A DNA stretch of 64,000 nucleotides from Pseudomonas sp. G2-4 (GCF_030064125.1 NZ_CP125957.1:3410001-3474000), one strand, 5' to 3'. Positions 36,430 through 46,206 are shown, counted from the stretch's first letter. Notes: a model not told the origin generated them from the sequence alone. Made by a program: numbers and translations.

Positions 36430-36458
36430 AAAAACGCCGCTCAATGAGCGGCGCTGTT
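36430..36458 (-). terminator. Terminator of the protease gene
   Basis: Read leftward, CGCCGCTCA-T-TGAGCGGCG (36435-36453) is followed by TTTTTG. It lies 38 bp beyond the protease stop and may also end the rightward sucrose transcript. Confidence 0.85.
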
Positions 36459-36490
36459 GGTTTTACCCTGTAGAGTTCTGAACTGCTGTA

Positions 36491-39400
36491 TCAAGCAACC
36501 AGATCGTTGGCGCTGAAGGTGTTGACACCCAGCAACTGGATCTCGAAATCGGCGCCCAGATCGCCGTTGACGTTGCCGGAAAGCACCTGATCGACAAAGC
36601 GCAATTGCCCTGCGCCCGTGAAGTCACTCGAATCAATGAAACTGAACTTGTTTATCCCCGCAGTCAGGAGACTCGCGTCCAGTTTCGTCAGGTCGATCTT
36701 ATCACCCTGCAGGCGGCTGAAATCGAAAATGACGTCGCGAGCGCTATCCAGGCCCAGCTCACCCAAGGCACTGAAGATGAATCGATCGGCCCCGGCACCG
36801 CCGATGAGGCTGTCAGTGCCGATGCCACCGATCAGCAGGTCATTGCCGGCACCGCCGTTGAGTTGATCGTTACCCGCCCCACCATTCAGCGTGTTGTTGC
36901 CGGTATTGCCGAGCAATACGTTATCCAAGGCATTGCCAGAACCATTCAGGTGAGTGATACCGGTGAGCGTGAGGTTTTCCAGGTTGGCGCCCAGGGTCCA
37001 ATTCACCGAGGAACGCACGGTATCGATTTCGCTGGCCAGGGTGCTGGTTTCGCTGACGATATCCTTGAGATTGTCAACGACGTAGGTGTCGTTTCCGGTG
37101 CCACCGATAAGGGTGTCGATACCGGCACCGCCGTCCAGGGTATCCGCGCCACCCAGGCCATTGAGCACGTTGGCGGCGCTGTTGCCGATCAGGCTGTTGT
37201 CCAGGGCGTTGCCGACCAGATTGAGCGCGGCGACACCGAGCAACTGGCCGTCCTCGACGTTGGCGGACAAGGTATGACTGACGGTTGTACGTACCAGGTC
37301 GCGGCCTTCGCTGGCGCGCTCGATGACGTTGTCGCCAAGGTTATCCAGCAGATAGGTGTCATTGCCGGCACCCCCCATCAGCGTGTCCCGTCCGGCACCG
37401 CCGTTCAGCACGTTATTGCCAGTGTTGCCGGTCAGCAAGTTCGCCAGCGCGTTGCCGGTGCCATTGAGGTTGGCACTGCCGAGCAGCGTGAGATTTTCCA
37501 GATTGGCGCCAAGGATCCAGCTCACCGAAGCGCGCACGGTGTCGATTTCGCTGGCCAGGGTGCGGGTTTCGCTGATGACATCCTTGAGATTGTCGACCAC
37601 GTAAGTGTCATTGCCTGCGCCGCCGATCAGGGTATCGATGCCGCTGCCACCGTCCAGAACGTTGGCGCCCGCATTGCCGGTGATGCGATTGTTCAGCGCG
37701 TTGCCGGTACCATTGAGGTTGCCGCTGCCGCTGAGAGTCAGGACCTCAAGGTTGGTCCCGAGCGTGTAGCTGACTGAAGAGATGACACTGTCGATTTCTG
37801 TGAGCGAAGCGCCCCGCTCAATGACCGTGTCGCCAAGGTTGTCGATGACATAGGTGTCATTGCCCGCGCCACCGTCAAGGTGATCGCTGCCTGCGCCACC
37901 GTTCAATACATTGCTTGCGGCGTTGCCGATCAACAGGTTTTTCAGGGTGTTGCCGGTGCCATTGAGGCTGGCGCTGCCAAGCAGTGTGAGGTTCTCCAGG
38001 TTGGCACCCAGGGTCCAACTCACCGAGGAACGCACGGTGTCGATTTCGCTGCCCAGGGTACTGGTTTCGCTGACGATGTCCTTGAGGTTGTCGACCACGT
38101 ATGTGTCATTGCCGGTGCCGCCGATGAGCGTGTCAATACCGGCACCGCCGTCCAGAGTGTCGGCACCGCCCAAGCCATTGAGCACGTTGGCCGCACTGTT
38201 GCCGATCAGCACGTTGCCCAGGGCATTGCCGACAAGATTGAGGGCGGCAATGCCGAGCAGTTGCCCATCCTCGACATTGGCCGACAGGGTATGACTGACG
38301 GTTGTACGTACCTGGTCGCGGCCTTCGTCGGCGCGCTCGATGACGTTGTCGCCAAGGTTGTCCAGCAGATAGATGTCATTACCGGCCCCGCCAATCAGCG
38401 TGTCCCGTCCAGCACCGCCATTCAGCACGTTACTGCCAACGTTGCCGGTCAGCACGTTCGCCAGCGCGTTACCGGTGCCATTGAGATGGGCGCCGCCGAG
38501 CAGTGTAAGGTTTTCCAGGTTGGCGCCCAGGCTCCAGCTCAAGGAGGCGCGCACGGTGTCGATTTCGCTGGCCAGGGTGCTGGTTTCGGTAATGACGTCC
38601 TTGAGGTTGTCGACCACGTAGGTGTCGTTGCCCGCACCGCCGACCAGTGTGTCGATACCGCTGCCGCCGTCCAGAACGTTGGCGCCCGCATTGCCGGTGA
38701 TGCGATTGTTCAACGCGTTGCCGGTACCGCTGAGGTTACCGCTGCCGCTGAGTGACAGGACCTCAAGATTGCTACCGAGCGTGTAATTGACTGAAGAGAT
38801 GACGCTGTCGATTTCTGTGAGCGAAGCGCCCCGCTCAATGACTGTGTCACCTATGTTGTCGACGACATAAGTGTCATTGCCGGCGCCGCCGTCCAGGGTA
38901 TCCGCGCCGCCCAGTCCATTGAGCACGTTGGCGGCAGTGTTACCAACCAAGCTGTTGTCCAGGGTATTGCCAACAAGATTAAGGGCGGCAACGCCGAGCA
39001 ACTGGCCGTCCTCGACGTTGGCGGACAAGGTATGGCTGACGGTTGTACGTACCAGGTCGCGGCCTTGGCCCGCGAGCTCGATGACCTGGTCGCCGAGGTT
39101 GTCGAGCATATAGGTGTCGTTGCCGGCGCCACCCGCCAGCGTGTCCCGCCCGACGCCGCCGTTCAGCAGGTTGTTGCCGGCATTACCGGTCAGCACGTTG
39201 TTCAGGGCGTTGCCGGTGCCAGTGAGGTTGGCACTCCCGATCAGCGTAAGGTTTTCCAGATTGGCGCCCAGGGTCCAGGTCACCGAGGAACGCACGGTAT
39301 CGATTTCGCTGGCCAGGGTACTGGTTTCGCTGACGATATCCGTGAGGTTGTCGACGACGTAGGTATCGTTGCCTGCCCCGCCGGTCATGGTGTCTTTGCC

Positions 39401-40354
39401 GACACCACCATTTAGAAGGTTGCCCAGTGCATTGCCAATCAGGGTGTCGTCATTAGCCGAGCCAATAGCGTTTTCGATTTTAGCGCCGTAGGCAATCGCC
39501 AGCCCTTCATTGAAAGCCGCCCCGGTCTTGAGGTTGGTGAAGGCCTGGCCGATTTTACTGAACTGGCCTTCATTCAGGTTGATGCGAACGGCACCCGCCT
39601 GATTGCTTGCATCAATGGTGTCATTGCCGCCCGCGTCCCAGATAGTCTCGAACACCGACTGACCAGCAGCCCAGCTATACGTGTTGTTGCCAGTCTGCCA
39701 CTGGGTGTTGGCACCATAGAGGCTCTGGATGGCGGCGATGTCCAACAACATGGGCGTGGTTGGCTCATAGGAGTACCCACTGTTGTAACTCATGATCGTG
39801 TAGCGCACGTCATCGAACTGGGCGGAAAGCACCGTGGGGTTTGCCAGGCCTTGGGAGAACGGATGCTTGAGGCCCAGCGCGTGGCCGATCTCATGCATAA
39901 AGACCAGGTAGTCGTAGGAGCCCTTGTCGGGTGTCGGATCGTTCGTGATCGGTCCCAACCAGACATCGCCAGCGGCGGCCGTCCTGCCGGGGTAATAGCC
40001 CCACGCAGCGGTGTCGTCATCCATCCATTGATAGCCGCCGAACCGCAAGTCACCGACATTGGTAGAGGATTCGGCAACCTCAGTGAACTTAAGGTTGGCG
40101 ACCGAACTCCACGCGCCGAGCGAACTGATAATGCCGTCTTGCTGCGCCGACGTCACCTCGTAGCCGCCCAGGTATTCGCGCTCACCGCTGTACTGGGTGG
40201 AGAAATATGAATCCGCCGTCATGAAGCTGTACGTCAGGGACGTACCCGTGATCGCGCTGCCGCTCCAATAAGTGCCGTAAAGCAAACTGTTGACCTGCGC
40301 GTTAGCGGTCAGCTTTGCGTACGAAATAGAGGAGTAACCAAGTGGACTGGGCAT
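36491..40354 (-). CDS. Giant serralysin-like RTX metalloprotease
   Basis: A 1287-residue secreted zinc metalloprotease. The catalytic domain (about 1-290) has the metzincin motif HEIGHALGLKH at 154-164 (His154, Glu155, His158, His164) and the Met-turn IMSYN with Tyr190. From about 297 to 1200 there is an exceptionally long calcium-binding RTX region of ten modules of about 82 residues, each starting with GGxGNDxYxxDN. The C terminus (DFEIQLLGVNTFSANDLVA) is the type I secretion signal region with a hydrophobic-acidic end. Family members such as AprA are about 480 residues, so this tail is roughly 800 residues longer. There is no signal peptide. It is the last gene after the ABC, fusion and TolC-like genes that should export it. 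No AprI-type inhibitor gene is visible. Confidence 0.88.
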   Translation of the reverse strand: MPSPLGYSSISYAKLTANAQVNSLLYGTYWSGSAITGTSLTYSFMTADSYFSTQYSGEREYLGGYEVTSAQQDGIISSLGAWSSVANLKFTEVAESSTNVGDLRFGGYQWMDDDTAAWGYYPGRTAAAGDVWLGPITNDPTPDKGSYDYLVFMHEIGHALGLKHPFSQGLANPTVLSAQFDDVRYTIMSYNSGYSYEPTTPMLLDIAAIQSLYGANTQWQTGNNTYSWAAGQSVFETIWDAGGNDTIDASNQAGAVRINLNEGQFSKIGQAFTNLKTGAAFNEGLAIAYGAKIENAIGSANDDTLIGNALGNLLNGGVGKDTMTGGAGNDTYVVDNLTDIVSETSTLASEIDTVRSSVTWTLGANLENLTLIGSANLTGTGNALNNVLTGNAGNNLLNGGVGRDTLAGGAGNDTYMLDNLGDQVIELAGQGRDLVRTTVSHTLSANVEDGQLLGVAALNLVGNTLDNSLVGNTAANVLNGLGGADTLDGGAGNDTYVVDNIGDTVIERGASLTEIDSVISSVNYTLGSNLEVLSLSGSGNLSGTGNALNNRITGNAGANVLDGGSGIDTLVGGAGNDTYVVDNLKDVITETSTLASEIDTVRASLSWSLGANLENLTLLGGAHLNGTGNALANVLTGNVGSNVLNGGAGRDTLIGGAGNDIYLLDNLGDNVIERADEGRDQVRTTVSHTLSANVEDGQLLGIAALNLVGNALGNVLIGNSAANVLNGLGGADTLDGGAGIDTLIGGTGNDTYVVDNLKDIVSETSTLGSEIDTVRSSVSWTLGANLENLTLLGSASLNGTGNTLKNLLIGNAASNVLNGGAGSDHLDGGAGNDTYVIDNLGDTVIERGASLTEIDSVISSVSYTLGTNLEVLTLSGSGNLNGTGNALNNRITGNAGANVLDGGSGIDTLIGGAGNDTYVVDNLKDVISETRTLASEIDTVRASVSWILGANLENLTLLGSANLNGTGNALANLLTGNTGNNVLNGGAGRDTLMGGAGNDTYLLDNLGDNVIERASEGRDLVRTTVSHTLSANVEDGQLLGVAALNLVGNALDNSLIGNSAANVLNGLGGADTLDGGAGIDTLIGGTGNDTYVVDNLKDIVSETSTLASEIDTVRSSVNWTLGANLENLTLTGITHLNGSGNALDNVLLGNTGNNTLNGGAGNDQLNGGAGNDLLIGGIGTDSLIGGAGADRFIFSALGELGLDSARDVIFDFSRLQGDKIDLTKLDASLLTAGINKFSFIDSSDFTGAGQLRFVDQVLSGNVNGDLGADFEIQLLGVNTFSANDLVA
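36740..39430 (-). repeat. Modular repeat array coding the RTX tail
   Basis: Ten modules of about 245 bp in three types. A reads SETSTLASEIDTVRSSV.WTLGANLENLTL, B reads RDLVRTTVSHTLSANVEDGQLLG, and C reads ERGASLTEIDSVISSV.YTLG.NLEVL. From N to C terminus the order is A-B-C-A-B-A-C-A-B-A. Copies of one type are nearly the same at the DNA level, so recombination could change module number. The long opposite-strand open frames here are by-products of the repeats. Limits are approximate. Confidence 0.85.
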
Positions 40355-40467
40355 ACGAGCTTCCTGAGATCAATCTGCGGCCATTCCTGGGATGCGACCG
40401 CTACAAAGGGTTATTTTGCATGAGAAACAGGGCGTTTGATATCAGTTGGCCACTGTTTTTTTAACCG

Positions 40468-41799
40468 TTAATCCGAAGAGGCCGGCGCCACCAGCCAATC
40501 ATTGGCCCGGCGAATATCCCCCTCCCCCAATCTTCCGCTCCAGCGGTGCAATACGAGCAAGCTGGTCACGAACTTGTACTGGGACTGATAGAAATCCCGC
40601 CGTGCGCGAAACTCTTCCTTGATGCTGTCCAGCACATCGACGGCATTCTTGACGCCATAGGCGAAGGCTTTCTCGGTCGCTATCCGTGACTTCTCAGCGG
40701 ATTCCAGTGCGCGACGCGTTGCCTTGATTCGGCTCAGTTCAGCGGTCATGCCGAGGTACGCCGTGCGGGTTTCCTTGACGACCTGGCGCCGCAGGGCTTC
40801 CAGCTCCTGCTGGGCGACTTCCTTGTCGCTTTCGGAAGTCGACACTCGGGCACGGGTGGAGCCGCCACTGTAAAGCGGCACCTGCAAGTCGAGGGAAGCG
40901 ACTAGATTGTCCGAGCGAGGCGCCAATGCACCCTCATAGCCGATGTCACTGCGTTGCGCCGTCAAGTTCAGGCCCAGCCGGGGCAGATGGCCGGCCTTGG
41001 CCTCACCAATCGCCGCATCCGCGGCACGGATACTGTGTTCGCGGGCATGCAATGCCGGGTTGCTGTCCAGTGCAGTCTGCACCCAATAATCCTGCGCCTG
41101 GGCCGGCAGGCTGAAGGCCGGATTGTCGCCGATGCGCTTGAGCGGTTCCTGGACGTCGCGCCCCACCAGTTCGGAGATGGCTTCACGACTGACCTGGACC
41201 TTGTTGCTGGCTTCGATCTCATCAGCCTTGAGCGCATCCACTCGCGCCTCAAGATCCAGTGTGTCGGTCACCATCGCCATCTGCCGCGCATACAGGGCAT
41301 TGACGCGCTTGAGGTTGCGCTCGGTCGCGTCCAGCTCGCTGCGCACCAGGGACAGTTCATCCTCCGCCGCCAGCACGGCGAAGTAGCGCTCGGACAGGTC
41401 AATGCTGGCCTGCACTTGGGTGTCATCGGATTCGTATTCGCCCTGCCGGGCCAGCTCTATGTACTTCTGGTAACTGCGCCAGACCTGAGGGTCGTAGATC
41501 ACCTGGTTGAGCATCACCGCCATGCGTTTGCCGTTGTACTGGATGCGGTTCAGGTCGTCGTCACGGCGGCTGCGATTGACACTGCCGCTGGCGTTGAGCT
41601 GCGGCAACAGTTGACCCAAGGCCGCACGCTCGTTGCCCTCGCCGCTACGGATCAGGGCTTGAGCCCGCAAGATGCGCGGATCAGCACCCTGCGCCTCCTG
41701 ATGTAACTGCCACAGGTCTATGTAAGAGCCCGTTATCCCGCTGCCAGCAAGGGTGCCAAGCGGCATGACAGCCAGGCATATCGCGATCAGGAACTTCAT
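40468..41799 (-). CDS. aprF: Type I secretion outer-membrane protein (AprF/TolC-like)
   Basis: A 443-residue TolC-family protein with signal peptide MKFLIAICLAVMPLGTLA and two structural repeats of coiled-coil hairpins (LWQLHQEAQGADPRILRAQALIRSGEGNERAALGQLLPQLNASGS; later ALDSNPALHAREHSIRAADAAIGEAKAGHLPRLGLN). It should form the trimeric outer-membrane duct for the protease. It starts 1 bp after the fusion-protein stop. A gap of 113 bp separates it from the protease gene, enough for a separate promoter. Confidence 0.87.
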   Translation of the reverse strand: MKFLIAICLAVMPLGTLAGSGITGSYIDLWQLHQEAQGADPRILRAQALIRSGEGNERAALGQLLPQLNASGSVNRSRRDDDLNRIQYNGKRMAVMLNQVIYDPQVWRSYQKYIELARQGEYESDDTQVQASIDLSERYFAVLAAEDELSLVRSELDATERNLKRVNALYARQMAMVTDTLDLEARVDALKADEIEASNKVQVSREAISELVGRDVQEPLKRIGDNPAFSLPAQAQDYWVQTALDSNPALHAREHSIRAADAAIGEAKAGHLPRLGLNLTAQRSDIGYEGALAPRSDNLVASLDLQVPLYSGGSTRARVSTSESDKEVAQQELEALRRQVVKETRTAYLGMTAELSRIKATRRALESAEKSRIATEKAFAYGVKNAVDVLDSIKEEFRARRDFYQSQYKFVTSLLVLHRWSGRLGEGDIRRANDWLVAPASSD

Positions 41800-41800
41800 G

Positions 41801-43132
41801 TCAGTCCTCGATCATCGAGCGGGCGAAAGCATTGCTGGCAGGCTGCATCAAGTACTGCAACAGCGTCCGCTCCCCCGTATTGATCAACACTTCGACCGGC
41901 ATTCCCGGCACCAGGGTGAGATTGCCCAGTGCCTGACGGCCTTTGTCGGTCAGGGCCACGCGTGCCAGGTAATAGGCTGTGCCGGTGTCCTTGTTGGTCA
42001 GGCGGTCTGCGGATATCTGCACCAATTGCCCTTCGATGACCGGTGTGGTGCTGCTCTTGAACGCACTGAAGCGAATGTGCGCCAGCTTGCCCAGGGCGAT
42101 ACGGTCGATGTCCATCGGTGAAACCTGTGCTTCGATGATCAGTTCTTCGTTGACCGGGACGATGTCCAGCAGCGCAGTGCCTGGGCTGACCACCGCGCCC
42201 AGGGTGTGCACGGTCATGCCCATGACCATGCCCGACTCGGGCGCCAGGATATCGGTGCGTTGGTCGCGGTCTTGCAGGGTCGCCAGTCGCTCGCGCAATT
42301 CATAGACCTTGCTCCGTGCATCCCCCAGCAGGCCGGCGACCTCGGTGGCAAAGGTCTTTTTCAGTTGCAGTATTTTCAACTGCGCCTCGTCGATATGGAC
42401 CCGCGCTCGAGCGATCTCGGATTGGCTTTCGGCGATTTCGGCCTGCAAGCGAGAGAGGCTGCGCTCTTGCTCGCGCAGGCGCTGCTTGTCTACGTAGCCC
42501 TCGGCCAACAGCGCACGCAAGTCGACAATCTCTTCCTCATAGGACGTGGCCAGTGTTTGCTTGCTGGCGATGACGGCCTTGAGTCCGCGAATCTGCTCCT
42601 CGATCTGTCCGATGGACTTCTCTTGCAAGCCGATTTCACCCAGCAACGAGGTCCGGCGGGTCTGGAAGATTCGCGCTTCACTGTCACGGGCCTCGCGTAC
42701 TCGTGGGTCAGCCGAGTCCAGGGTCGGCTCAGGCGCAGGCTCGGGTAGCGAATCACGTTCAGCCACCAACCGGGCTTGCAGTTCGAGGGCGGCGATCAAC
42801 TGGCTGCGCATGGCTTCCATTTCCGAGCGCGCCTGGGTGTTGTCGAGCACCAGTAACACATCGCCAGCCTTCACCTGGTCGCCGTCATGCACGCGCAGTT
42901 CGCGCACGATGCCGCCTTCAAGGTGTTGAACGGTCTTGCGGTAGCTTTTGACCGTGACCACACCCGGCGCGAGTGCCGCGCTGTCGAGCGGCGCCAGGGT
43001 AGCCCAGCCGCCGAACAAGCCAAAGGTGACCAACAGCATGAGGTAACCGATGCGACGTATCGGTGCGTCATCGATTGGCAGCCCGGACGTATCGGCGGAT
43101 GAGGAGTGAGTGCTTTGCATGAAGTTGCTCAT
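41801..43132 (-). CDS. aprE: Type I secretion membrane-fusion protein (AprE/HlyD)
   Basis: 443 residues. The N-terminal inner-membrane anchor is RRIGYLMLLVTFGLFGGWATLAPLDSAALAPGVVTV; a lipoyl half-motif (HLEGGIVRELRVHDGDQVKAGDVLLVLDNTQ) and long coiled coils follow, with the second lipoyl/barrel part (IDIVPVNEELIIEAQVSPMDIDRI). Length and architecture match PrtE/AprE. It bridges the ABC exporter and the TolC-like duct. Confidence 0.88.
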   Translation of the reverse strand: MSNFMQSTHSSSADTSGLPIDDAPIRRIGYLMLLVTFGLFGGWATLAPLDSAALAPGVVTVKSYRKTVQHLEGGIVRELRVHDGDQVKAGDVLLVLDNTQARSEMEAMRSQLIAALELQARLVAERDSLPEPAPEPTLDSADPRVREARDSEARIFQTRRTSLLGEIGLQEKSIGQIEEQIRGLKAVIASKQTLATSYEEEIVDLRALLAEGYVDKQRLREQERSLSRLQAEIAESQSEIARARVHIDEAQLKILQLKKTFATEVAGLLGDARSKVYELRERLATLQDRDQRTDILAPESGMVMGMTVHTLGAVVSPGTALLDIVPVNEELIIEAQVSPMDIDRIALGKLAHIRFSAFKSSTTPVIEGQLVQISADRLTNKDTGTAYYLARVALTDKGRQALGNLTLVPGMPVEVLINTGERTLLQYLMQPASNAFARSMIED

Positions 43133-43138
43133 CCGTTT

Positions 43139-44842
43139 CTACGATTGAATCGCGGTAGCGGGCGTAACGCCCCGCAGTCGCGCCAGGACCTTGTCGCGCG
43201 GCCCAAACAGGCTTAGCTCGCCTTGATTGAGAACCAGCAATTTATCCACCTGCGCCAACACCCCGGAGCGATGGGTAATGACAAACACCGTGGCACGGCT
43301 CTGCTTGAGCTTTTGCAGCGCTTCGGCAAGCATTTTTTCACCGGCATCATCGAGGTTGGAGTTCGGTTCATCGAGCACCACCAGGCGCGGCTCGCCGTAC
43401 AAGGCGCGGGCCAGGCCGATGCGTTGCCGCTGGCCGCCGGACAAGCCACCGCCATTGGCGCCAATCACCGTGTCGTAGCCATCGGGCAGTTGCAGCACCA
43501 GCTCGTGTACGCCGGCCATGCGCGCGGCAGCGACTACCGCAGGTGCATTCACGGGGCCGAAGCGTGAGATGTTCTGGCTGATGGTGCCCTCGAACAGCTC
43601 GATGTCCTGCGGCAAATAGCCGATGTATTGGCCCAGTTCGTCCCGACGCCATTGACTGATGTCCGCACCGTCCAGCCGCACGGTACCGCTCAGGCTTGGC
43701 CAGATCCCCAGCAATGCCCTGGCCAGGGTCGACTTTCCGGCGCCGCTGGGACCAATGATGCCCACTGCCTCACCGGCGAGCACTTGAAAGTCCAGCCCAC
43801 GAATAATCGGCTTGCGGCTATCCGGAGACCCTACCGAAAGCCCCTCGACACGGATCGCCCCCTCAGGTGCCGGCAACGACATACGCTCAGGCTCGGCGGC
43901 AATCCTGGCTAGCAATTCGTGCAGCCGGGCATATTGCGAGCGTGCGCCCAGAAAGCCTTTCCACACGCCGATCAACTGATCGATGGGCGCTAGCGCACGG
44001 CCCAACAAGATAGAGCCGGCAATCATCAGTCCGGGCGAAATTTCATGATTGATCGTCAAGTAGGCGCCCAGGCCCAGCACCAGCGACTGGACGATCTGAC
44101 GAAACGTTCGGGACACCGCCGAAATGCTCGTGGCGCGGTCGCTGGCCAGGCTTTGCAGGGTCAGGACCTTATGGGTTTGCCCGCTCCAGCGCTGGCGCAG
44201 ACTCGCCAGCATGCCCATGGACTCAACCACTTCGGCATTGCGTAAACTTTTGTTGGTGAAGGCAGTAGCGGCCATCTGCTCACGGTTGGCAGCCTGCAAC
44301 GGTGCATGCGTGAGCTTTTCGTTGACGAAGGCCAGCGCGCCCAGCAACACCGCACTCAATAACCCCATCCAGCCGAACCAAGGGTGAAAAATGAACATGA
44401 CGGCGAGGTAGATAGGGATCCAGGGCGTGTCGAAAAACGCAAACAGGCCGTTACCCGTCAGGAACTGGCGCAACGCATTCAAATCGCTCAGTGGCTGGGC
44501 TGTGGCGTTCATACCGCAGGTATTGAGTGCCTGTCTGAAACTGGCATCGAACAAGCGCTGGCCCAACAGCGTGTCCAGGCGCGTACTGATGCGCACCATA
44601 ATCCGCGAGCGAACCCATTCCAGGCCACCCATCGTGATCATCAACAGCATCATGATCAGCGTCAGCATCAACAGCGTCGACAGGCTCGCGCTGGCTACGG
44701 CGCGGTCGTATACCTGGAGCATGTAGAACGATGGAACCAACATCAGCAAGTTGACGAAAAAGCTGAAAAAACCAACGGATAGAAAACTGCCTTTGCATGC
44801 GGCAAGGGCGCTTTCCAGCTCGGTCCTGGGGTGGGCTGACAT
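43139..44842 (-). CDS. aprD: Type I secretion ABC exporter (AprD-like)
   Basis: A 567-residue half-size ABC exporter. The N-terminal transmembrane domain contains FSFFVNLLMLVPSFYMLQVYDRAVAS, the usual start for PrtD/AprD, and has no peptidase C39 domain. The nucleotide-binding domain has Walker A GPSGAGKST, signature LSGGQRQRIGLARALYG and Walker B LVVLDEPNSNLDD. First gene of the leftward ABC-fusion-TolC-protease order. In the classic apr operon the protease precedes the exporter genes; here it is last. Confidence 0.9.
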   Translation of the reverse strand: MSAHPRTELESALAACKGSFLSVGFFSFFVNLLMLVPSFYMLQVYDRAVASASLSTLLMLTLIMMLLMITMGGLEWVRSRIMVRISTRLDTLLGQRLFDASFRQALNTCGMNATAQPLSDLNALRQFLTGNGLFAFFDTPWIPIYLAVMFIFHPWFGWMGLLSAVLLGALAFVNEKLTHAPLQAANREQMAATAFTNKSLRNAEVVESMGMLASLRQRWSGQTHKVLTLQSLASDRATSISAVSRTFRQIVQSLVLGLGAYLTINHEISPGLMIAGSILLGRALAPIDQLIGVWKGFLGARSQYARLHELLARIAAEPERMSLPAPEGAIRVEGLSVGSPDSRKPIIRGLDFQVLAGEAVGIIGPSGAGKSTLARALLGIWPSLSGTVRLDGADISQWRRDELGQYIGYLPQDIELFEGTISQNISRFGPVNAPAVVAAARMAGVHELVLQLPDGYDTVIGANGGGLSGGQRQRIGLARALYGEPRLVVLDEPNSNLDDAGEKMLAEALQKLKQSRATVFVITHRSGVLAQVDKLLVLNQGELSLFGPRDKVLARLRGVTPATAIQS

Positions 44843-45141
44843 GGTTTATTACCTGAGGTCCGCTTATGTACAAACCTGAAAAAACGGAAGGAATACAGGC
44901 GTACGAATGCCTGGATTATCTTTAGCGGGGCACCTCTGGAGCGCCTGCGCAATCGGATCTACCGCGCTGTATCGGCACGTTCAAGGGATTCTTAAGGCGG
45001 GGATAACCAGGCGAGTGAAGATGTGCGAAGGGGGCCAACTGCAGGTTGGCCCCCTTCCATGCCGGACTGGATCCGCTGGGATGATCGGGCAAGCGGTACT
45101 TGTTTTCCCGCAGGCGAGTCTCTACCGGAAGGGAAAAGCGG
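44843..45141. promoter_or_regulatory. Control region upstream of aprD
   Basis: 299 bp without a gene between the ornithine cyclodeaminase stop and aprD. It contains the strong hairpin at 45028-45056 and must hold the aprD promoter. I see no convincing -35/-10 pair. Confidence 0.4.
45028..45056. terminator. Strong hairpin, end of cyclodeaminase operon
   Basis: AAGGGGGCCAAC (45028-45039) and GTTGGCCCCCTT (45045-45056) form a perfect 12-bp GC-rich stem with a TGCAG loop. It lacks a T-run, but its place 85 bp after the operon end fits a terminator or transcript-end stabiliser. Confidence 0.6.
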
Positions 45142-46206
45142 TCAGGCTATTCGTCGTACCGACTTGCGCGACCTGCTGGACCGTGTGTAGCGGAACAAGT
45201 CCTTGGGGTCGTTATCATCGTCATCCTCGCCCCACGGCACCAACTCGATGCCAACCCCCAGGTTACCCGCCTCGGCCTGCTCGTTGATGTAACGCAGCAC
45301 CGAGTAGTCCTCCAGTGCGAAGCCTACCGAGTCGAAGATGGTGATCTGCTCACGGTCGTCCCGCCCGACAATCTGGCCCGCCAACACACGCCAGAGATCG
45401 ACCGTCGGGAAGTCCGCCGGCATTTGCTGGATGTCGCCCTCGATGCGCGTCTGGGGTTCGTACTCGACGAACACCTTGCCGGCACGCAGCACATCGGCAT
45501 GGAGTTCGGTCTTGCCCGGGCAATCGCCACCGACGCCGTTGATATGCATGCCCGGCTCGATCATCTCCGGGGTGATAATGGTCGCGTAGGTTTTGTCGGC
45601 GGTCACCGTGGTGACGATATCGGCGCCGCGTACGGCGTCGGCGATCGAGGCCGCTCGAATGATCTTCAGCGAGGGGTGCCCGGCCAGATTGCGGATGAAT
45701 TTCTCGGTAGCCAACGGATCGACGTCAAAGACCACGACCTCTTGGATGCCCAGGTGATAGTGGAAGGCCAGGGCCTGGAATTCGCTTTGTGCACCATTGC
45801 CGATCAGGGCCATGCGCCGGGAATCGGGCCGGGCCAGCGCTCGGGCAGCCATCAGGGAGGTCGCGCAGGTGCGCAGCGCGGTGGCCACGGTCAACTCCGA
45901 GAGCAACACCGGATAGCCGGTCTCGACATCGGCCAGCACACCGAACGCCATCACCGTGTACAAGCCGCGTTGGGTGTTCTTCGGATGGCCATTGACGTAC
46001 TTGAAGGCGTAACGCTGAGCGTTGGACACTGGCATCAGCTCAATCACGCCGATCTCCGAGTGATTGGCGACCCGTGGCGATTTGTCGAAGGCCAGCCAGT
46101 CGATGAAATCATCGCGAATGGCGTCTGCCAGCTCGCCGATGAACCTGGAAATGCCGATATGTTCGACCAGCCGGGACATGGTGGGAACATCTACGAAACG
46201 CGTCAT
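45142..46206 (-). CDS. Ornithine cyclodeaminase-family enzyme
   Basis: A 354-residue NAD-dependent mu-crystallin/ornithine cyclodeaminase protein: N-terminal dimerisation part, Rossmann motif MALIGNGAQSEFQALAF, then VVFDVDPLATEKFIRNL and VTTVTADKTYATII. Length and the KEYVN-like FKYVNGHP segment fit true ornithine cyclodeaminases, which convert L-ornithine to L-proline and ammonia; other imino-acid substrates remain possible. Last gene of the leftward deacetylase-permease-cyclodeaminase group, with an Lrp-type regulator divergent from it. Proposed role: entry of an ornithine-like or polyamine-derived amino acid into central metabolism. Confidence 0.82.
   Translation of the reverse strand: MTRFVDVPTMSRLVEHIGISRFIGELADAIRDDFIDWLAFDKSPRVANHSEIGVIELMPVSNAQRYAFKYVNGHPKNTQRGLYTVMAFGVLADVETGYPVLLSELTVATALRTCATSLMAARALARPDSRRMALIGNGAQSEFQALAFHYHLGIQEVVVFDVDPLATEKFIRNLAGHPSLKIIRAASIADAVRGADIVTTVTADKTYATIITPEMIEPGMHINGVGGDCPGKTELHADVLRAGKVFVEYEPQTRIEGDIQQMPADFPTVDLWRVLAGQIVGRDDREQITIFDSVGFALEDYSVLRYINEQAEAGNLGVGIELVPWGEDDDDNDPKDLFRYTRSSRSRKSVRRIA

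Noticed and set aside
36605..38755. Long rightward open frames (390 and 291 codons) opposite the RTX tail
   Set aside because: They are the antisense of the glycine/aspartate-rich RTX repeats, have no ribosome sites and mirror the repeat structure. The leftward frame carries the protease motifs.
36740..39430. Regular DNA repeats resembling a CRISPR array
   Set aside because: The unit is about 245 bp, codes in frame for RTX modules, and lacks short identical repeats with unique spacers.
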